Notes: generated from the sequence alone by a model not told the origin. A stretch of DNA of 64,000 nt from Peptoniphilus lacrimalis DSM 7455 (GCF_000378725.1 NZ_KB900368.1:186001-250000), one strand, 5' to 3'; numbered from the stretch's first letter, positions 51,312 through 61,012 are shown. Program-made: numbers and translations.

Positions 51312-52550
51312 GTGGATTATATATTTTTGTTTCTTTCCCTTATATTTTTATACTTATCTTATAAATTTACTTTAATTGAAAATGCTTTTTTAGCCTTAAA
51401 TTCAATTAAACTGAAAAAATTGGAAGAAGAAGAAACTGAAAATTTTGAGCTTATTCAAAAACTTGCCAAGGATGATGAATTATACCCAACAACTCTAGTT
51501 GTTGATTATTTTTCTAATTCATTGTGTGCAATTTTTGCAAGTTTATTTTTTTATGAGCACTTTAAAATTATAGGATTAATCCTTGGAGTTTTAATATCAA
51601 CTATATTAATTATTACTTTCGGTGAATCTTTCCCTAGAAATTATGCGAAAAAATTTTACGGAAAAATTTGCCCAACTAATGCAAAATTAATGTCTTTTAC
51701 TATAGGTTTTTTAAGACCGCTTTCTTATTTGATTTTAAAAATTTCTCAAGTTTTCTTAAAACTAACAGGTAGTTTTGATATTAATGAGCCTTTAATAACT
51801 GAAGAAGACCTCTACGATGCTATGAATAGAGGTAAGGCTGAGGGGCTTTTAGACCACAACGAATCACTTATGATTGAAAATGTAATGGACTTTCGTGATT
51901 CTTATGCTAAGGATATTATGACACCAAGAACTGATATAGTTGCTATTGATATTGAGTCTTCCTATTCAGAAATTATAGATTTGATATGTAAAGAAAATTT
52001 TTCAAGAATGCCTGTATATGAAGATAATATTGACAATATCATTGGTATTCTTAATGTTAAAGATTTATTCATGATGAATAAACATAAATCTTTAAAGGAA
52101 AACAAATCTTTCTTTAAAAAACCTTATTTCACCTATGAATATAAGGAAGTTTCATCATTATTTTCTGATATGAGAGCTCATAAAATTTCTGTTGCAATAG
52201 TTGCTGATGAATATGGTGGAACAACGGGTATGATTACTATTGAGGACTTAATAGAAAAAATTGTTGGTGCCATCAATGATGAATACGATAATGAAGATGA
52301 CGAAGATATTATTAAACTTGGTCCAAATAAATATCTTGTAGATGGTGCAATGAATTTAGATGATTTAAATCAATTGACTGGCCTGGGGTTAGAATCTACA
52401 GAATTTGATTCTATTGGCGGTTTCATAATTGAAAAAATTGATAGATTCCCTAAGAAAAATGAAGTTATAATTTTAGATAATTTAAAATTTACTGTCAAGA
52501 AAACTTCTAAAAATAGAATTGATAAGGTACTTTTGGAGATTAAAAAATAA
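51312..52550 (+). CDS. CNNM/CorC family membrane protein (HlyC/CorC-type)
   Basis: A 412-residue protein with an N-terminal DUF21/CNNM membrane domain (about 1-180, four helices), a CBS-domain pair (about 200-320, DIMTPRTDIVAID ... RMPVYEDNIDNIIGILNVKD), and a CorC_HlyC C-terminal domain (about 330-410). Family members are Mg2+ (or Na+/Mg2+) exporters; older names call them hemolysins. GTG start at 51312 after AAGGGAG. The stop overlaps the start of the LURP-one gene. Confidence 0.9.
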   Translation: MDYIFLFLSLIFLYLSYKFTLIENAFLALNSIKLKKLEEEETENFELIQKLAKDDELYPTTLVVDYFSNSLCAIFASLFFYEHFKIIGLILGVLISTILIITFGESFPRNYAKKFYGKICPTNAKLMSFTIGFLRPLSYLILKISQVFLKLTGSFDINEPLITEEDLYDAMNRGKAEGLLDHNESLMIENVMDFRDSYAKDIMTPRTDIVAIDIESSYSEIIDLICKENFSRMPVYEDNIDNIIGILNVKDLFMMNKHKSLKENKSFFKKPYFTYEYKEVSSLFSDMRAHKISVAIVADEYGGTTGMITIEDLIEKIVGAINDEYDNEDDEDIIKLGPNKYLVDGAMNLDDLNQLTGLGLESTEFDSIGGFIIEKIDRFPKKNEVIILDNLKFTVKKTSKNRIDKVLLEIKK

Positions 52551-53041
52551 TGGAAAAATTATACATTAAGCAAAAAGTTTTTAAAATTACAGACCACTAT
52601 GCTGTAATTGATGAAAATAATAACGAGATTTATTATGTTGACCAAGATTTTAAGCTATTTGGAAATACTGTTCATGTTTCAGACAGAAATGATAATGAAC
52701 TATTCACCATAAATAAAGTTATCTTAACTTGGCTACCTAAATATAATATTGAATTTACTGACGGAAGATTAATTGAAATTAAAGAAAATTTCGCATTTTT
52801 TAAAAAATCTTTAGAGATTTCCTCTGCTGATTTCGATTTAGATGTAAAAGGAGATTATTTATCCCTAAATTTCAAAATTTTTAACAATAATGATTTGATA
52901 GGTGAAGTTGAAAAAGCTTGGCTTTCTTGGGGAGATACATTTGAATTAACTGTATATGATGAAAATTATAGAGATCTTGTAGTGGCACTAACTATTGCTG
53001 TTGATGATATACTTGATGATGAAGCTAAAAGTCGACATTAG
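52550..53041 (+). CDS. LURP-one-related family protein
   Basis: A 163-residue tubby-like beta-barrel protein (YxjI-type): MEKLYIKQKVFKITDHYAV and repeated strands ending in IGEVEKAWLSWGDTFELTVYDE, with a C-terminal hydrophobic helix (VVALTIAVDDILDDE). Bacterial members have no established function and may be lipid-scramblase-like. Translationally coupled to the CNNM gene (TAATG). Confidence 0.85.
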   Translation: MEKLYIKQKVFKITDHYAVIDENNNEIYYVDQDFKLFGNTVHVSDRNDNELFTINKVILTWLPKYNIEFTDGRLIEIKENFAFFKKSLEISSADFDLDVKGDYLSLNFKIFNNNDLIGEVEKAWLSWGDTFELTVYDENYRDLVVALTIAVDDILDDEAKSRH

Positions 53042-53074
53042 TTAAAATAAAAAGAATGCTATTTAAAAAATTTA

Positions 53075-53105
53075 TGGAGAAGTATTTCTACTTCTCCATT
53101 TTTTT
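53075..53105. terminator. Bidirectional terminator
   Basis: Perfect 10-bp stem TGGAGAAGTA / TACTTCTCCA with a four-base loop, T run on the plus strand and an AT-rich tract on the other. It separates the convergent LURP-one gene and the 118-residue gene. Confidence 0.85.
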
Positions 53106-53460
53106 ACTCTTTAATTTCCACTACTTTTATTTTTGAATTTTTCCATGAAGCCTCTTGCCCCAATTCATTTACAATTTCTATAAGAAGTGGGTCCTCGTCA
53201 TAATCCTCATCAATGGGTTTAACTCTTATTTTTTCATCAAAAGGAATTCTATCTACCCTATCTCCCAAATCAATAAAAGTAATTACCCTATTTGTAGATT
53301 TTTTAAGGTATTTAATATTTTCAACTTTCTTATAATGCCTACCATCTCTTATGTAAAAATAAATTTTCTTGTTGTATTTTTTTGAGTAGTAAAGCTCGTA
53401 AACTTCAGCAGATAAGGAAAAATTTCCCAAAGGATTAAAATCAAAAACTATCTCTTTCAT
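53104..53460 (-). CDS. Uncharacterised 118-residue protein
   Basis: Not recognised. Soluble, with strands rich in Tyr and Lys, then a very acidic stretch (PIDEDYDEDPLLIE) and a basic C-terminus (KNSKIKVVEIKE). Start ATG after GTGGTGAG. Single gene between a terminator and the P1 peptidase intergenic region. It has normal base composition for the window. Confidence 0.65.
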   Translation of the reverse strand: MKEIVFDFNPLGNFSLSAEVYELYYSKKYNKKIYFYIRDGRHYKKVENIKYLKKSTNRVITFIDLGDRVDRIPFDEKIRVKPIDEDYDEDPLLIEIVNELGQEASWKNSKIKVVEIKE

Positions 53461-53695
53461 GAACTCACCACACTAATTATAACATAGTTTAAATTTTTAC
53501 CATAGTTTTTGTAAATTTTATTTAAAAATGTCATACTAATTTTTAAGAAAATGAAAATTAAATCTTATTATATAAGCTTAATGGCTCAAAAATAAATTTT
53601 CGCATAATTTATGTCAGTCTAATTAATTATTTTGCTTTATGGAAATTCCGACAAGCTTTGTTATAATTAAATTATCTATTAAAGGAGGTTAAAAA

Positions 53696-54664
53696 ATGTA
53701 TCAAGGATTTTTGACAGATGTCGATGGGGTAAATCTTGGTCATTACCAAGATAAAAAAGCAGCTACAGGAGTAAGCGTTGCAATATTTCCTGAGGGTGCT
53801 ACTTGTGGAGTTGATGTGAGAGGTTCTGCACCAGGGACTAGAGAAACAGACCTATTAAAGGCTGAAAATCTTGTAGAAAAAGTTCATGGTGTTCTTTTAT
53901 CCGGAGGCTCTAGCTACGGACTTTCTGCAGCAAGTGGCATTATGAAATATTTAGAAGAAAAAAATATTGGTATGGATGTAAGTGTTTGTAAAGTACCTAT
54001 TGTTGTGGGGGCTGTAATTTTTGATTTGGGGATTGGGAATCCCTTTGTTAGACCTGCTCATGAAATGGGTTACAAAGCCTCAATAAATATCAGTGATAAT
54101 GATAAGAGCATGGGAAATATTGGTGCAGGTTGTGGTGCAAGTGTTGGAAAAATTTTAGGCAATGATTATGCAATGAAATCTGGTATTGGTCAATCAAGTT
54201 TAAAAGTTGGTGATTTATTAGTTTCATCTATTACGGTTCTTAATGCTTTTGGCGATATTTTTGATTACGAAAAGTCAATTCAAATCGCAGGATGTTACGA
54301 TAGGAAAAACTATAAATTTTTATCTACCGAAGACCTTTACAAAAATATGAATTCAGACTACAATGCTTTTAATAGAGCTACTAACACAACAATTTCTTTA
54401 GTAACAACCAATGCCCTTTTAACAAAAGCTAATTGTAATAAGGCCTCACAGATGGCTCATGACGGATACGCAAGAGCAATAAATCCCGTTCATACTATGT
54501 TTGATGGAGATACTATTTTTACATGTTCAACAGGAAAGGTCAAGGCAGATGTTTCCCTTGTAGGTATGCTTGCTGCAAAATCTATAGCTAGATCAATTGC
54601 CAATGCTATTTATTGTAGCCATGCCTCTTATGGCTTAATATCTTATAAAGAGATTAGTAAGTAG
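53696..54664 (+). CDS. P1 family peptidase (DmpA/ThnT-like N-terminal nucleophile aminopeptidase)
   Basis: A 322-residue Ntn-hydrolase-like protein that should self-cleave before a Thr/Ser nucleophile. The expected site is NTTIS (cleavage between Asn230 and Thr231). GVDVRGSAPGTRETDLL, GVLLSGGSSYGL and GNIGAGCGAS are the family glycine-rich motifs. Substrates are N-terminal amino acids, D-amino-acid amides or related compounds; unknown here. Ideal Shine-Dalgarno AAAGGAGG. Followed by an ECF S component and CoaX-like gene. Confidence 0.9.
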   Translation: MYQGFLTDVDGVNLGHYQDKKAATGVSVAIFPEGATCGVDVRGSAPGTRETDLLKAENLVEKVHGVLLSGGSSYGLSAASGIMKYLEEKNIGMDVSVCKVPIVVGAVIFDLGIGNPFVRPAHEMGYKASINISDNDKSMGNIGAGCGASVGKILGNDYAMKSGIGQSSLKVGDLLVSSITVLNAFGDIFDYEKSIQIAGCYDRKNYKFLSTEDLYKNMNSDYNAFNRATNTTISLVTTNALLTKANCNKASQMAHDGYARAINPVHTMFDGDTIFTCSTGKVKADVSLVGMLAAKSIARSIANAIYCSHASYGLISYKEISK

Positions 54665-54710
54665 ATTCTAAATATTGAGCAGTATCATTGAGCTGCATCA
54701 GGAGGAATAA

Positions 54711-55472
54711 ATGAATAATACATTAAGAAAAGACGGCTTAAATGCCAGGAAACTAATTTTAGTTTCTGTACTTGGGGCAATAACCATTGTTTTAGGAATG
54801 ACCCCTTTGGGATTTATACCATTAGGTGTAATTAATGCGACAACTATGCATATCCCAGTAATAATAGCTAGTATTGTAGAAGGCCCTATTGTGGGAGCTT
54901 TAGTTGGTCTTATTTTCGGAATAAGTTCACTTTTAAACGCACTTTTAAAAAACGCATCGCCTGTTGCATTCGTTTTTTATAATCCTTTAATTTCCATATT
55001 TCCAAGAGTTTTAATAGGTATAACTTCATATTACGCTTGGTCTTTACTTAAAAACTTAAAAACTGACAAAATTAAAATTTTATCAAGAATTATATGGTCA
55101 GTCATTTCAATTTTTTTAGCTTTTCAATGCATTAATGGATTCTCTGATATGTCACAGTTGAATAAAATATGTATGGGGATATTTTTAGCAGCATCTCTTG
55201 TTATGACTATATATTCATTTTTAAAAATTGATGATAATTTCCCAGTAGTTGTAGGAGCTTTTATTGGCTCTATGACAAATACAATTTTTGTACTTGGTGG
55301 AATTTATTTATTTTATGCAAAAAGATATATGGAGGCTATGAATATGCCTCTTGAAAATGCCAAGGCTGCTATTCTTGGAGTATCTATAACAAGTGGGATT
55401 CCTGAAGCTATTATCTCTGTAATTATTACAAGTGCAGTGGTAAAAGCTTTAAAACTATCCAAAGAATTTTAA
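54711..55472 (+). CDS. ECF transporter S component (probable pantothenate, PanT-like)
   Basis: A 253-residue membrane protein with about six transmembrane segments, of the energy-coupling-factor substrate-binding type: TMHIPVIIASIVEGPIVGA and GLIFGISSL are typical of the N-terminal helices contacting EcfT. The next gene is CoaX-like, as expected for PanT, so pantothenate is the inferred substrate. Needs EcfA/EcfT encoded elsewhere. AGGAGG precedes the ATG. Confidence 0.85.
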   Translation: MNNTLRKDGLNARKLILVSVLGAITIVLGMTPLGFIPLGVINATTMHIPVIIASIVEGPIVGALVGLIFGISSLLNALLKNASPVAFVFYNPLISIFPRVLIGITSYYAWSLLKNLKTDKIKILSRIIWSVISIFLAFQCINGFSDMSQLNKICMGIFLAASLVMTIYSFLKIDDNFPVVVGAFIGSMTNTIFVLGGIYLFYAKRYMEAMNMPLENAKAAILGVSITSGIPEAIISVIITSAVVKALKLSKEF

Positions 55473-55490
55473 TAATTAAGAGGTTTTTTC

Positions 55491-56279
55491 ATGTTACTTG
55501 CCGCTAATATAAATAATAAATTTATTGAATTTGGAATATTTGATGATGAAAAATTAATAGGTAATTTCAAAATAAAAACTGACATAAATAGGTCTATAGA
55601 TGAATTATCTTTTCTTATCAAGAACTTAATCATGGAAAGAAACATTAAATTACAAGACATTGATGATGTTATCGGTTCAAATGTTGTGCCAGAGCTTACA
55701 ATTTTTTTTGAAAAACTTATTAAAAATTTATTTAATAAGAATGTTATTTTTGTAGGAACAGGTATAAAAACGGGTTTAGATATTAAATGCGAGAATCCAA
55801 AGGAAGTTGGTTCAGACAGGATAACCATGGCTGTAGCTGGTTTATCATCAACGAAAAGCCCGCTTTTAATAGTTAATATGTCCCATGTAACAACAATAGA
55901 TATGATTAATAAAGAAAATAAATTTATTGGCGGTCTTATATTTCCCGGCATAGACCTTTGCCAAGAAGTCTTAAAAAAAGAAAGTGCAAAACTTCCTAAT
56001 GTGGAGATTGTTGCTCAAGAAAAGATTATTGGCAACTCTACAAGATCTGCAATGATCTCAGGTCTATACAGGTCTTATATTAATGCCTGTAAGGGTATTA
56101 TAAGCGACATAAAAAACAGTAATGACTTAAATAATGATAAGATTAATATTGTTTTAACAGGAGATTTCTCTGAGCTTTTAGATGATGTTGAAAATTCAAA
56201 CATTCATAGAGATAAATTTTTAATATTTGAAGGCTTAAAAATTATATATAATCTTAATAAAAATAATAAAAATAAATAG
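55491..56279 (+). CDS. Type III pantothenate kinase (CoaX)-like protein with altered active site
   Basis: A 262-residue ASKHA-fold protein matching CoaX along its length: GTGIKTGLDIKCENPKEVG (pantothenate pocket, with the catalytic DR in SDRITMAVAGL) and IFPGIDLCQEVL. Normally CoaX phosphorylates pantothenate in CoA synthesis. Here the first phosphate motif, usually DxGNT, reads NINNK (residues 6-10), and the second, usually DFGTATT, reads NMSHVTT. Both conserved aspartates are Asn, so the protein may be a weak or non-catalytic homologue. It follows the ECF S gene by 18 bp. Confidence 0.75.
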   Translation: MLLAANINNKFIEFGIFDDEKLIGNFKIKTDINRSIDELSFLIKNLIMERNIKLQDIDDVIGSNVVPELTIFFEKLIKNLFNKNVIFVGTGIKTGLDIKCENPKEVGSDRITMAVAGLSSTKSPLLIVNMSHVTTIDMINKENKFIGGLIFPGIDLCQEVLKKESAKLPNVEIVAQEKIIGNSTRSAMISGLYRSYINACKGIISDIKNSNDLNNDKINIVLTGDFSELLDDVENSNIHRDKFLIFEGLKIIYNLNKNNKNK

Positions 56280-56325
56280 ACTTAAATATTATTTTTATTA
56301 TTTTAATAAGAATTTAATAAGAAAT

Positions 56326-56375
56326 TAAAAAGATATAAGAGCTAGCATGTGACTAACTCTTATATCTTTTTTTAA
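56326..56375. terminator. Bidirectional terminator between coaX-like gene and murI
   Basis: AAGATATAAGAG / CTCTTATATCTT 12-bp stem (56330-56341 with 56357-56368), extended inward by TAG/CTA, with T runs on the plus side and As on the other. Confidence 0.85.
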
Positions 56376-56389
56376 AGATAAATTTGTAA

Positions 56390-57202
56390 TTAATCTAATA
56401 CTTTTTCACTTAAACTGATTTTGTAATCATTAACGCTGATCAATTTTTCTAAGGTACTTTTAAATTTCTCCTTATGTGAAGAAACATAAAAATCAATTGA
56501 TTCTTCATCATGGTCACCTAACATATCGTGGTTTTCCAAATATTCTTTAAGTTCATTTATAGTAATCTCCGCAGGGTCGACAAGTTGAACCTTCCTATCG
56601 AATTTATCCAAAATTCTTTTAAAAGTATTTTCAACTATAGGAAAATGAGTACAGCCTAGAATCAAAGCATCATATTCAAAATCCTCAAATTTATCTAAAT
56701 ATTTATTGATGACAGGCACTATTACTTCATCTCTTAAATCCCCATTTTCAATGGCAAGGACAAGATCTGGACAGCCTATCTCCTTTATATGAATATTTGA
56801 TGAATAGGATTCAAAAAACTTATCATATACCCCACTATTAACTGTACCTTCTGTTGCAAGTAAAGCTACTTTTTTTGATTTACTCTTGTGCAAAGATTCT
56901 TTGACTGCAGGCTCAACAACGCCAAAAATTGGAAAATCAAAAAGTTCTCTTGCTTTTTTTATTCCATAACACGTTGCCGTATTGCAAGCTATAACAGCCA
57001 TTTTTACATTTTTGCTTCTGAAAAATTCCATTGCCTGGCAGGTATATCTTTCGATATCTTCTTTGCTTCTAACTCCATATGGCATTCTAAGCGTATCCCC
57101 ATAATATATATATGATTCTCTAGGAATTTCACCTAAGGATACTTTAAGAACACTTAAACCACCCACTCCAGAATCAAAAAAACCTATTGACCTGTTATCC
57201 AC
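56390..57202 (-). CDS. murI: Glutamate racemase
   Basis: A 270-residue PLP-independent racemase making D-glutamate for peptidoglycan. IGFFDSGVGGLSVL supplies the first aspartate, IACNTATCYGI and LGCTHFPIVE hold the two catalytic cysteines. GTG start at 57202 after GAGAGGTG. Stand-alone, ending at the shared terminator. Confidence 0.96.
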   Translation of the reverse strand: MDNRSIGFFDSGVGGLSVLKVSLGEIPRESYIYYGDTLRMPYGVRSKEDIERYTCQAMEFFRSKNVKMAVIACNTATCYGIKKARELFDFPIFGVVEPAVKESLHKSKSKKVALLATEGTVNSGVYDKFFESYSSNIHIKEIGCPDLVLAIENGDLRDEVIVPVINKYLDKFEDFEYDALILGCTHFPIVENTFKRILDKFDRKVQLVDPAEITINELKEYLENHDMLGDHDEESIDFYVSSHKEKFKSTLEKLISVNDYKISLSEKVLD

Positions 57203-57282
57203 TAACTTACACCTCTCAAAAAGAACCTCTAATTAAAATTTTTTTATTATTAGGCTTTGGGAAACCTTGATATTAAACAATA

Positions 57283-57316
57283 AAATGGTTACAAGTATAA
57301 AATACTTGCAACCTAA
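57283..57316 (-). terminator. Terminator of the TRAP transporter operon
   Basis: GGTTGCAAGTAT / ATACTTGTAACC stem (57287-57313, one G-U pair) followed by ATTTTATT on the minus strand. Confidence 0.7.
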
Positions 57317-57325
57317 ATTTTTAAA

Positions 57326-59431
57326 CTATGCTGCTTGCGCTTTATTTTTATTCAATAACTTTTGACTAATAAAAATTAAAGCTAAGGCACCTAAGCCTAT
57401 AATATCAGTTAAAGTGTTGGGGTCAAGAAGTCCTAGAGCGGCAATTATAAGTATTATTCTTTGCCATGGTCTTAATCTACCAAACAGATACCCTTCTACG
57501 CAACCTGCCAGACATATTGTTCCTATTAAGGCTGTTGCAATATTAGGAAGAGCTGCTGTTATCGGCAACCACGATATTGTCGTTCCTACTACCTTATCTA
57601 TCATTACTAGATGTGGATTTATACAGAATATATATGGTATTATAAATGCCCCAAGGGCCAGTTTAAATGCCTGGAATCCTGTCTTCATAGAGTTTGCTCC
57701 CGCAATTCCAGCTCCTGCATAAGCTGCTAGGGCAACTGGTGGAGTAACGTCAGCAACTACACCAAAGTATAGGATAAATAAGTGAGCACACATCAAGTTT
57801 ACACCAAGTTTTGTTATAGCTGGAACAGCCATTGTCGCAAGTACAATATATTTTGCTGTTGTTGGAAGTCCCATACCTAAAATAATTGAAGAAACCATTG
57901 TTAATATTAGGGTTGGAATCAATCTTCCTTGAGCTATTTTTACTATTACTTCAGCTATCTTTAATCCAAATCCTGTTAATGTAACTACGCCTACAATCAT
58001 ACCGGCACAAGCACAGGCACAAGCAACTCCTAGAGCACCTTTAGCACCTGATTCCATTGCTTGCAGAACTGATTTATATGTGAATGATCCGTCTTTTTTA
58101 ACTAATGCAGCGATAAATGCTACTACAACACCTACAACTATACCAGCAAGAGCTGCGTTCATAGGTGGTTGTTGTTTCACTAACATATATACTATAGCAA
58201 TTAATGGAAATAGTAAATAGCCTTGCTTTAAAATTATATTAGAAATTTTTGGCAACTGTTCTCTAGGTAGACCTTTAAGACCTATTTTACAAGCTTCCAA
58301 GTGAACCATAGTACCAACTGCAATATAATATAATACAGCAGGTATAACTGCAGCCTTAACAATTTCTATATATTGGAATCCTGTGAAGTCAGCCATAATA
58401 AATGCAGCGGCACCCATAACTGGTGGCATAATTTGTCCACCTGTTGATGAAGTTGCTTCAACGGCTCCAGCATAATAAGGAGCATATCCTACTTTTTTCA
58501 TAAGTGGAATTGTAAAAGCACCTGTAGTTACAGTATTAGCAACTGATGAACCTGAGATTGAACCCATAAGTCCAGAAGATACTACTGAAGTCATGGCTGG
58601 ACCTGATCTTGTTGAACCTGTCAATGCGTAAGCAAAATCAATGAAGAATTGACCTACACCTGTCTTATCCAAGAATGAACCAAACAATATAAACATAAAT
58701 ACGAAAGTTGATGAAACTCCTAATGGAGTACCCATAATACCTTCTGTAGTCATATACATATGAGAAACAATTCTTGTAATTCCGAATCCTCTGTGATTTA
58801 AGATTCCCGGCATATGTCTACCAAAATATGCAAATAATAGAAATACTATTGTTACTATAGGAAGTTCCGGTCCTACAACTCTTCTTGTTACTTCAAGGGT
58901 AAGTAAAATTGCAAGTATACCGAAAACTTCATCTATGGTACTCATTTTACCGCCCTTCAAAGCTATGTATTCTATGTTTGTAAATATATATCCCCATACA
59001 ACTATGGATAAAATTATTAATATCCAATCAGGTATATCAATTTTATTTTTACTTGATTTTTTAAAACCTGGATATAAGGCAAATCCTAGTGAAAAAGCAA
59101 AGATTAAATGTAAAGACCTTTGTTGCATAGCAAGTAGTGTTCCCCTTGCTGCTGTAAATAAATGGAAAGCTGACATAAGAATTGCTACAACAGTAACAAG
59201 TAGTGCAGTTTTTCCTGATAATTTACGAAGCTTGCTTGAATCTAGGTCATACTTTTCCAAAAGTTCATCGACATTTTTTGTTGCCTTTTTTGTATCAGTT
59301 AAATCACCCAATTCACCATGATCTACATTATTATTTATCTCATTTATGCCTTTGTCTTTTTCATTAGCATTATCAGTTTTTATTTCTTCATTAAGATTTT
59401 CATTTTTGTTTTCTAAATTTTTATCTACCAA
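57326..59431 (-). CDS. TAXI-type TRAP transporter permease, fused 4TM/12TM subunits
   Basis: A 701-residue protein: an acidic Asn/Glu-rich cytosolic N-terminus (about 1-70), then about 16 hydrophobic segments combining the small DctQ-like and large DctM-like TRAP subunits. GLPTTAKYIVLATMAVPAI and GGQIMPPVMGAAAFI are typical. TRAP systems use Na+ gradients to import organic acids; TAXI systems often take glutamate or related compounds, but substrate is unknown here. TTG start at 59431 after AAGGAGGTG, inside the DUF1850 gene end. Confidence 0.92.
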   Translation of the reverse strand: MVDKNLENKNENLNEEIKTDNANEKDKGINEINNNVDHGELGDLTDTKKATKNVDELLEKYDLDSSKLRKLSGKTALLVTVVAILMSAFHLFTAARGTLLAMQQRSLHLIFAFSLGFALYPGFKKSSKNKIDIPDWILIILSIVVWGYIFTNIEYIALKGGKMSTIDEVFGILAILLTLEVTRRVVGPELPIVTIVFLLFAYFGRHMPGILNHRGFGITRIVSHMYMTTEGIMGTPLGVSSTFVFMFILFGSFLDKTGVGQFFIDFAYALTGSTRSGPAMTSVVSSGLMGSISGSSVANTVTTGAFTIPLMKKVGYAPYYAGAVEATSSTGGQIMPPVMGAAAFIMADFTGFQYIEIVKAAVIPAVLYYIAVGTMVHLEACKIGLKGLPREQLPKISNIILKQGYLLFPLIAIVYMLVKQQPPMNAALAGIVVGVVVAFIAALVKKDGSFTYKSVLQAMESGAKGALGVACACACAGMIVGVVTLTGFGLKIAEVIVKIAQGRLIPTLILTMVSSIILGMGLPTTAKYIVLATMAVPAITKLGVNLMCAHLFILYFGVVADVTPPVALAAYAGAGIAGANSMKTGFQAFKLALGAFIIPYIFCINPHLVMIDKVVGTTISWLPITAALPNIATALIGTICLAGCVEGYLFGRLRPWQRIILIIAALGLLDPNTLTDIIGLGALALIFISQKLLNKNKAQAA

Positions 59432-59951
59432 CTTGGCACCTCCTTAATAAATAGTTAAAAATAGAAATCCTTTTTGTTGAAAATTCTAAAGCTTCACGAG
59501 GCTCAGAAAATTCAAGAAAATATTCTAACTTATTACCAATTTTAAGTCTGTGGTTAGCTCTTACTGCCCCTGTCCTATAGATAAAAGAATCAAAAGGTTC
59601 ATTCATATCATAAAGAACAAAATCTCCACCTTTTTCATGCTTAAACTTATAAATCAAGTTTACCGGCAATCCGGCACCTTGAGAGTTATACCTTTCTTCC
59701 ATCAGAATAAGCTTATCTCCCTTTGCCTTATACCACTCACTTGTTTCTGTAAGCATAACCGAATGGGTATAAATAATTCCAAATAAGCTATCTTTTTTAA
59801 TATATTCAACTTTTTTTAAGTCTTTTGTGAAATTGTCCCTTATGAATAGAACATTAATCTTTATTAAAGAAAGACAGAGAATTATAGCAATAAGAATAAA
59901 GAGAATTGGAAGAAAAATCTTTCTTCCAATTTTCTTATTATTTAATTTCAT
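59421..59951 (-). CDS. DUF1850 domain protein of the TRAP operon
   Basis: A 176-residue protein with one N-terminal transmembrane segment (about 10-35) and an extracytoplasmic DUF1850 domain (GIIYTHSVMLTETSEWYKAKGD, LILMEERYNSQGAGLP, described in parts). DUF1850 genes are repeatedly found inside TAXI TRAP operons; its job is unknown, perhaps an accessory for the permease. Start overlaps the TAXI subunit stop by 1 bp. Confidence 0.85.
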   Translation of the reverse strand: MKLNNKKIGRKIFLPILFILIAIILCLSLIKINVLFIRDNFTKDLKKVEYIKKDSLFGIIYTHSVMLTETSEWYKAKGDKLILMEERYNSQGAGLPVNLIYKFKHEKGGDFVLYDMNEPFDSFIYRTGAVRANHRLKIGNKLEYFLEFSEPREALEFSTKRISIFNYLLRRCQVGR

Positions 59952-61012
59952 TATTTTTTAACTTCATCAAAGAATTTTTGAGCACCTGGATGTAGGTCGA
60001 TACTCATACCATCTAATGCTGTATCAAGAGAAATATCTCCACCTCTTGCGTGAGATTCTTTCATTACATCAAGGTTATCAAATAATAACTTACAAATGTT
60101 ATAAGCATCTGCATCTGCCATTTCAGAGCTTACTACTAACATTGATTGAACTGCAACTACAGAAACGCTGTCCTTTTGGTTTTTATATTCTTTTGGATTA
60201 ACATCCATGTGAACATAGTAAGGATATTTTTTGATTAATTCATCAGCCTTATCTGCTGCTATTGGTACTAAATGTACATCATAAGTTGTAGCAAGTTCAG
60301 TAACTGCTGAAGATGGAATAGCTGCAACAACAAATGCTGCATCAATTTGTCCACTCTTAATTTGATCTGCAGATTCTGTGAATGATAAGTGGTCACATTT
60401 TCCTAAATCATCATAAGTTAATCCGTAAAGTTCAAGAATTTGTTTTGCGTTAACTTCAACACCTGAACCAGGGTCGCCAACTGCAACTTTCTTACCCTTC
60501 ATGTCTGCTACTGATTCTATACCTGAATCATTAGAAGCAATTATTTGAACAATTTCAGGATATAAAGTACAAAGTCCTCTGATATTTTCAAGTTTATTTC
60601 CTTCAAAATGTTCTTTACCATTTACAGCATAGTAAGAAACATCATTTTGTACTAGGGCAATTTCTGCATCTCCCTTGTTAATTAATTCCAAGTTTTCAAC
60701 AGAAGCTCCAGTTGCTTGAGCAGTTGCTGTATATCCTAGGTTTGCTCCATTTAAAATATTAGAAAGAGCTCCCCCAAGAGGATAATATGTACCTCCTGTA
60801 CCACCCGTTGCTATAGATATATAGCCACCTTCTGTTTCTTGTGTTCCTTCAGCTTTAATTGTTGCATCACTTGATGCTGCTGCGTTTTCTGTAGCGGTAG
60901 CGTTTTCTTTGTTAGCTTTATTGTCAGCCTTATTTGTGCCTCCACAAGCTGTGAAAGAAAGAGCCACCATGACCAATGTCATAACTAATGCGAATAGTCT
61001 TTTTTTAGTCAT
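59951..61012 (-). CDS. TAXI family TRAP transporter solute-binding lipoprotein
   Basis: A 353-residue secreted protein. Signal peptide starting MTKKRLFALV with lipobox-like FTAC, a low-complexity Asn/Lys/Ala linker, then the TAXI binding domain: ISIATGGTGGTYYPLGGAL, GKKVAVGDPGSGVEVN and QIDAAFVVAAIPS. ATG 61012 chosen because AAGGAGG precedes it and the signal peptide starts there; the frame extends further upstream without support. First gene of the TAXI-DUF1850-permease operon. Confidence 0.93.
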   Translation of the reverse strand: MTKKRLFALVMTLVMVALSFTACGGTNKADNKANKENATATENAAASSDATIKAEGTQETEGGYISIATGGTGGTYYPLGGALSNILNGANLGYTATAQATGASVENLELINKGDAEIALVQNDVSYYAVNGKEHFEGNKLENIRGLCTLYPEIVQIIASNDSGIESVADMKGKKVAVGDPGSGVEVNAKQILELYGLTYDDLGKCDHLSFTESADQIKSGQIDAAFVVAAIPSSAVTELATTYDVHLVPIAADKADELIKKYPYYVHMDVNPKEYKNQKDSVSVVAVQSMLVVSSEMADADAYNICKLLFDNLDVMKESHARGGDISLDTALDGMSIDLHPGAQKFFDEVKK

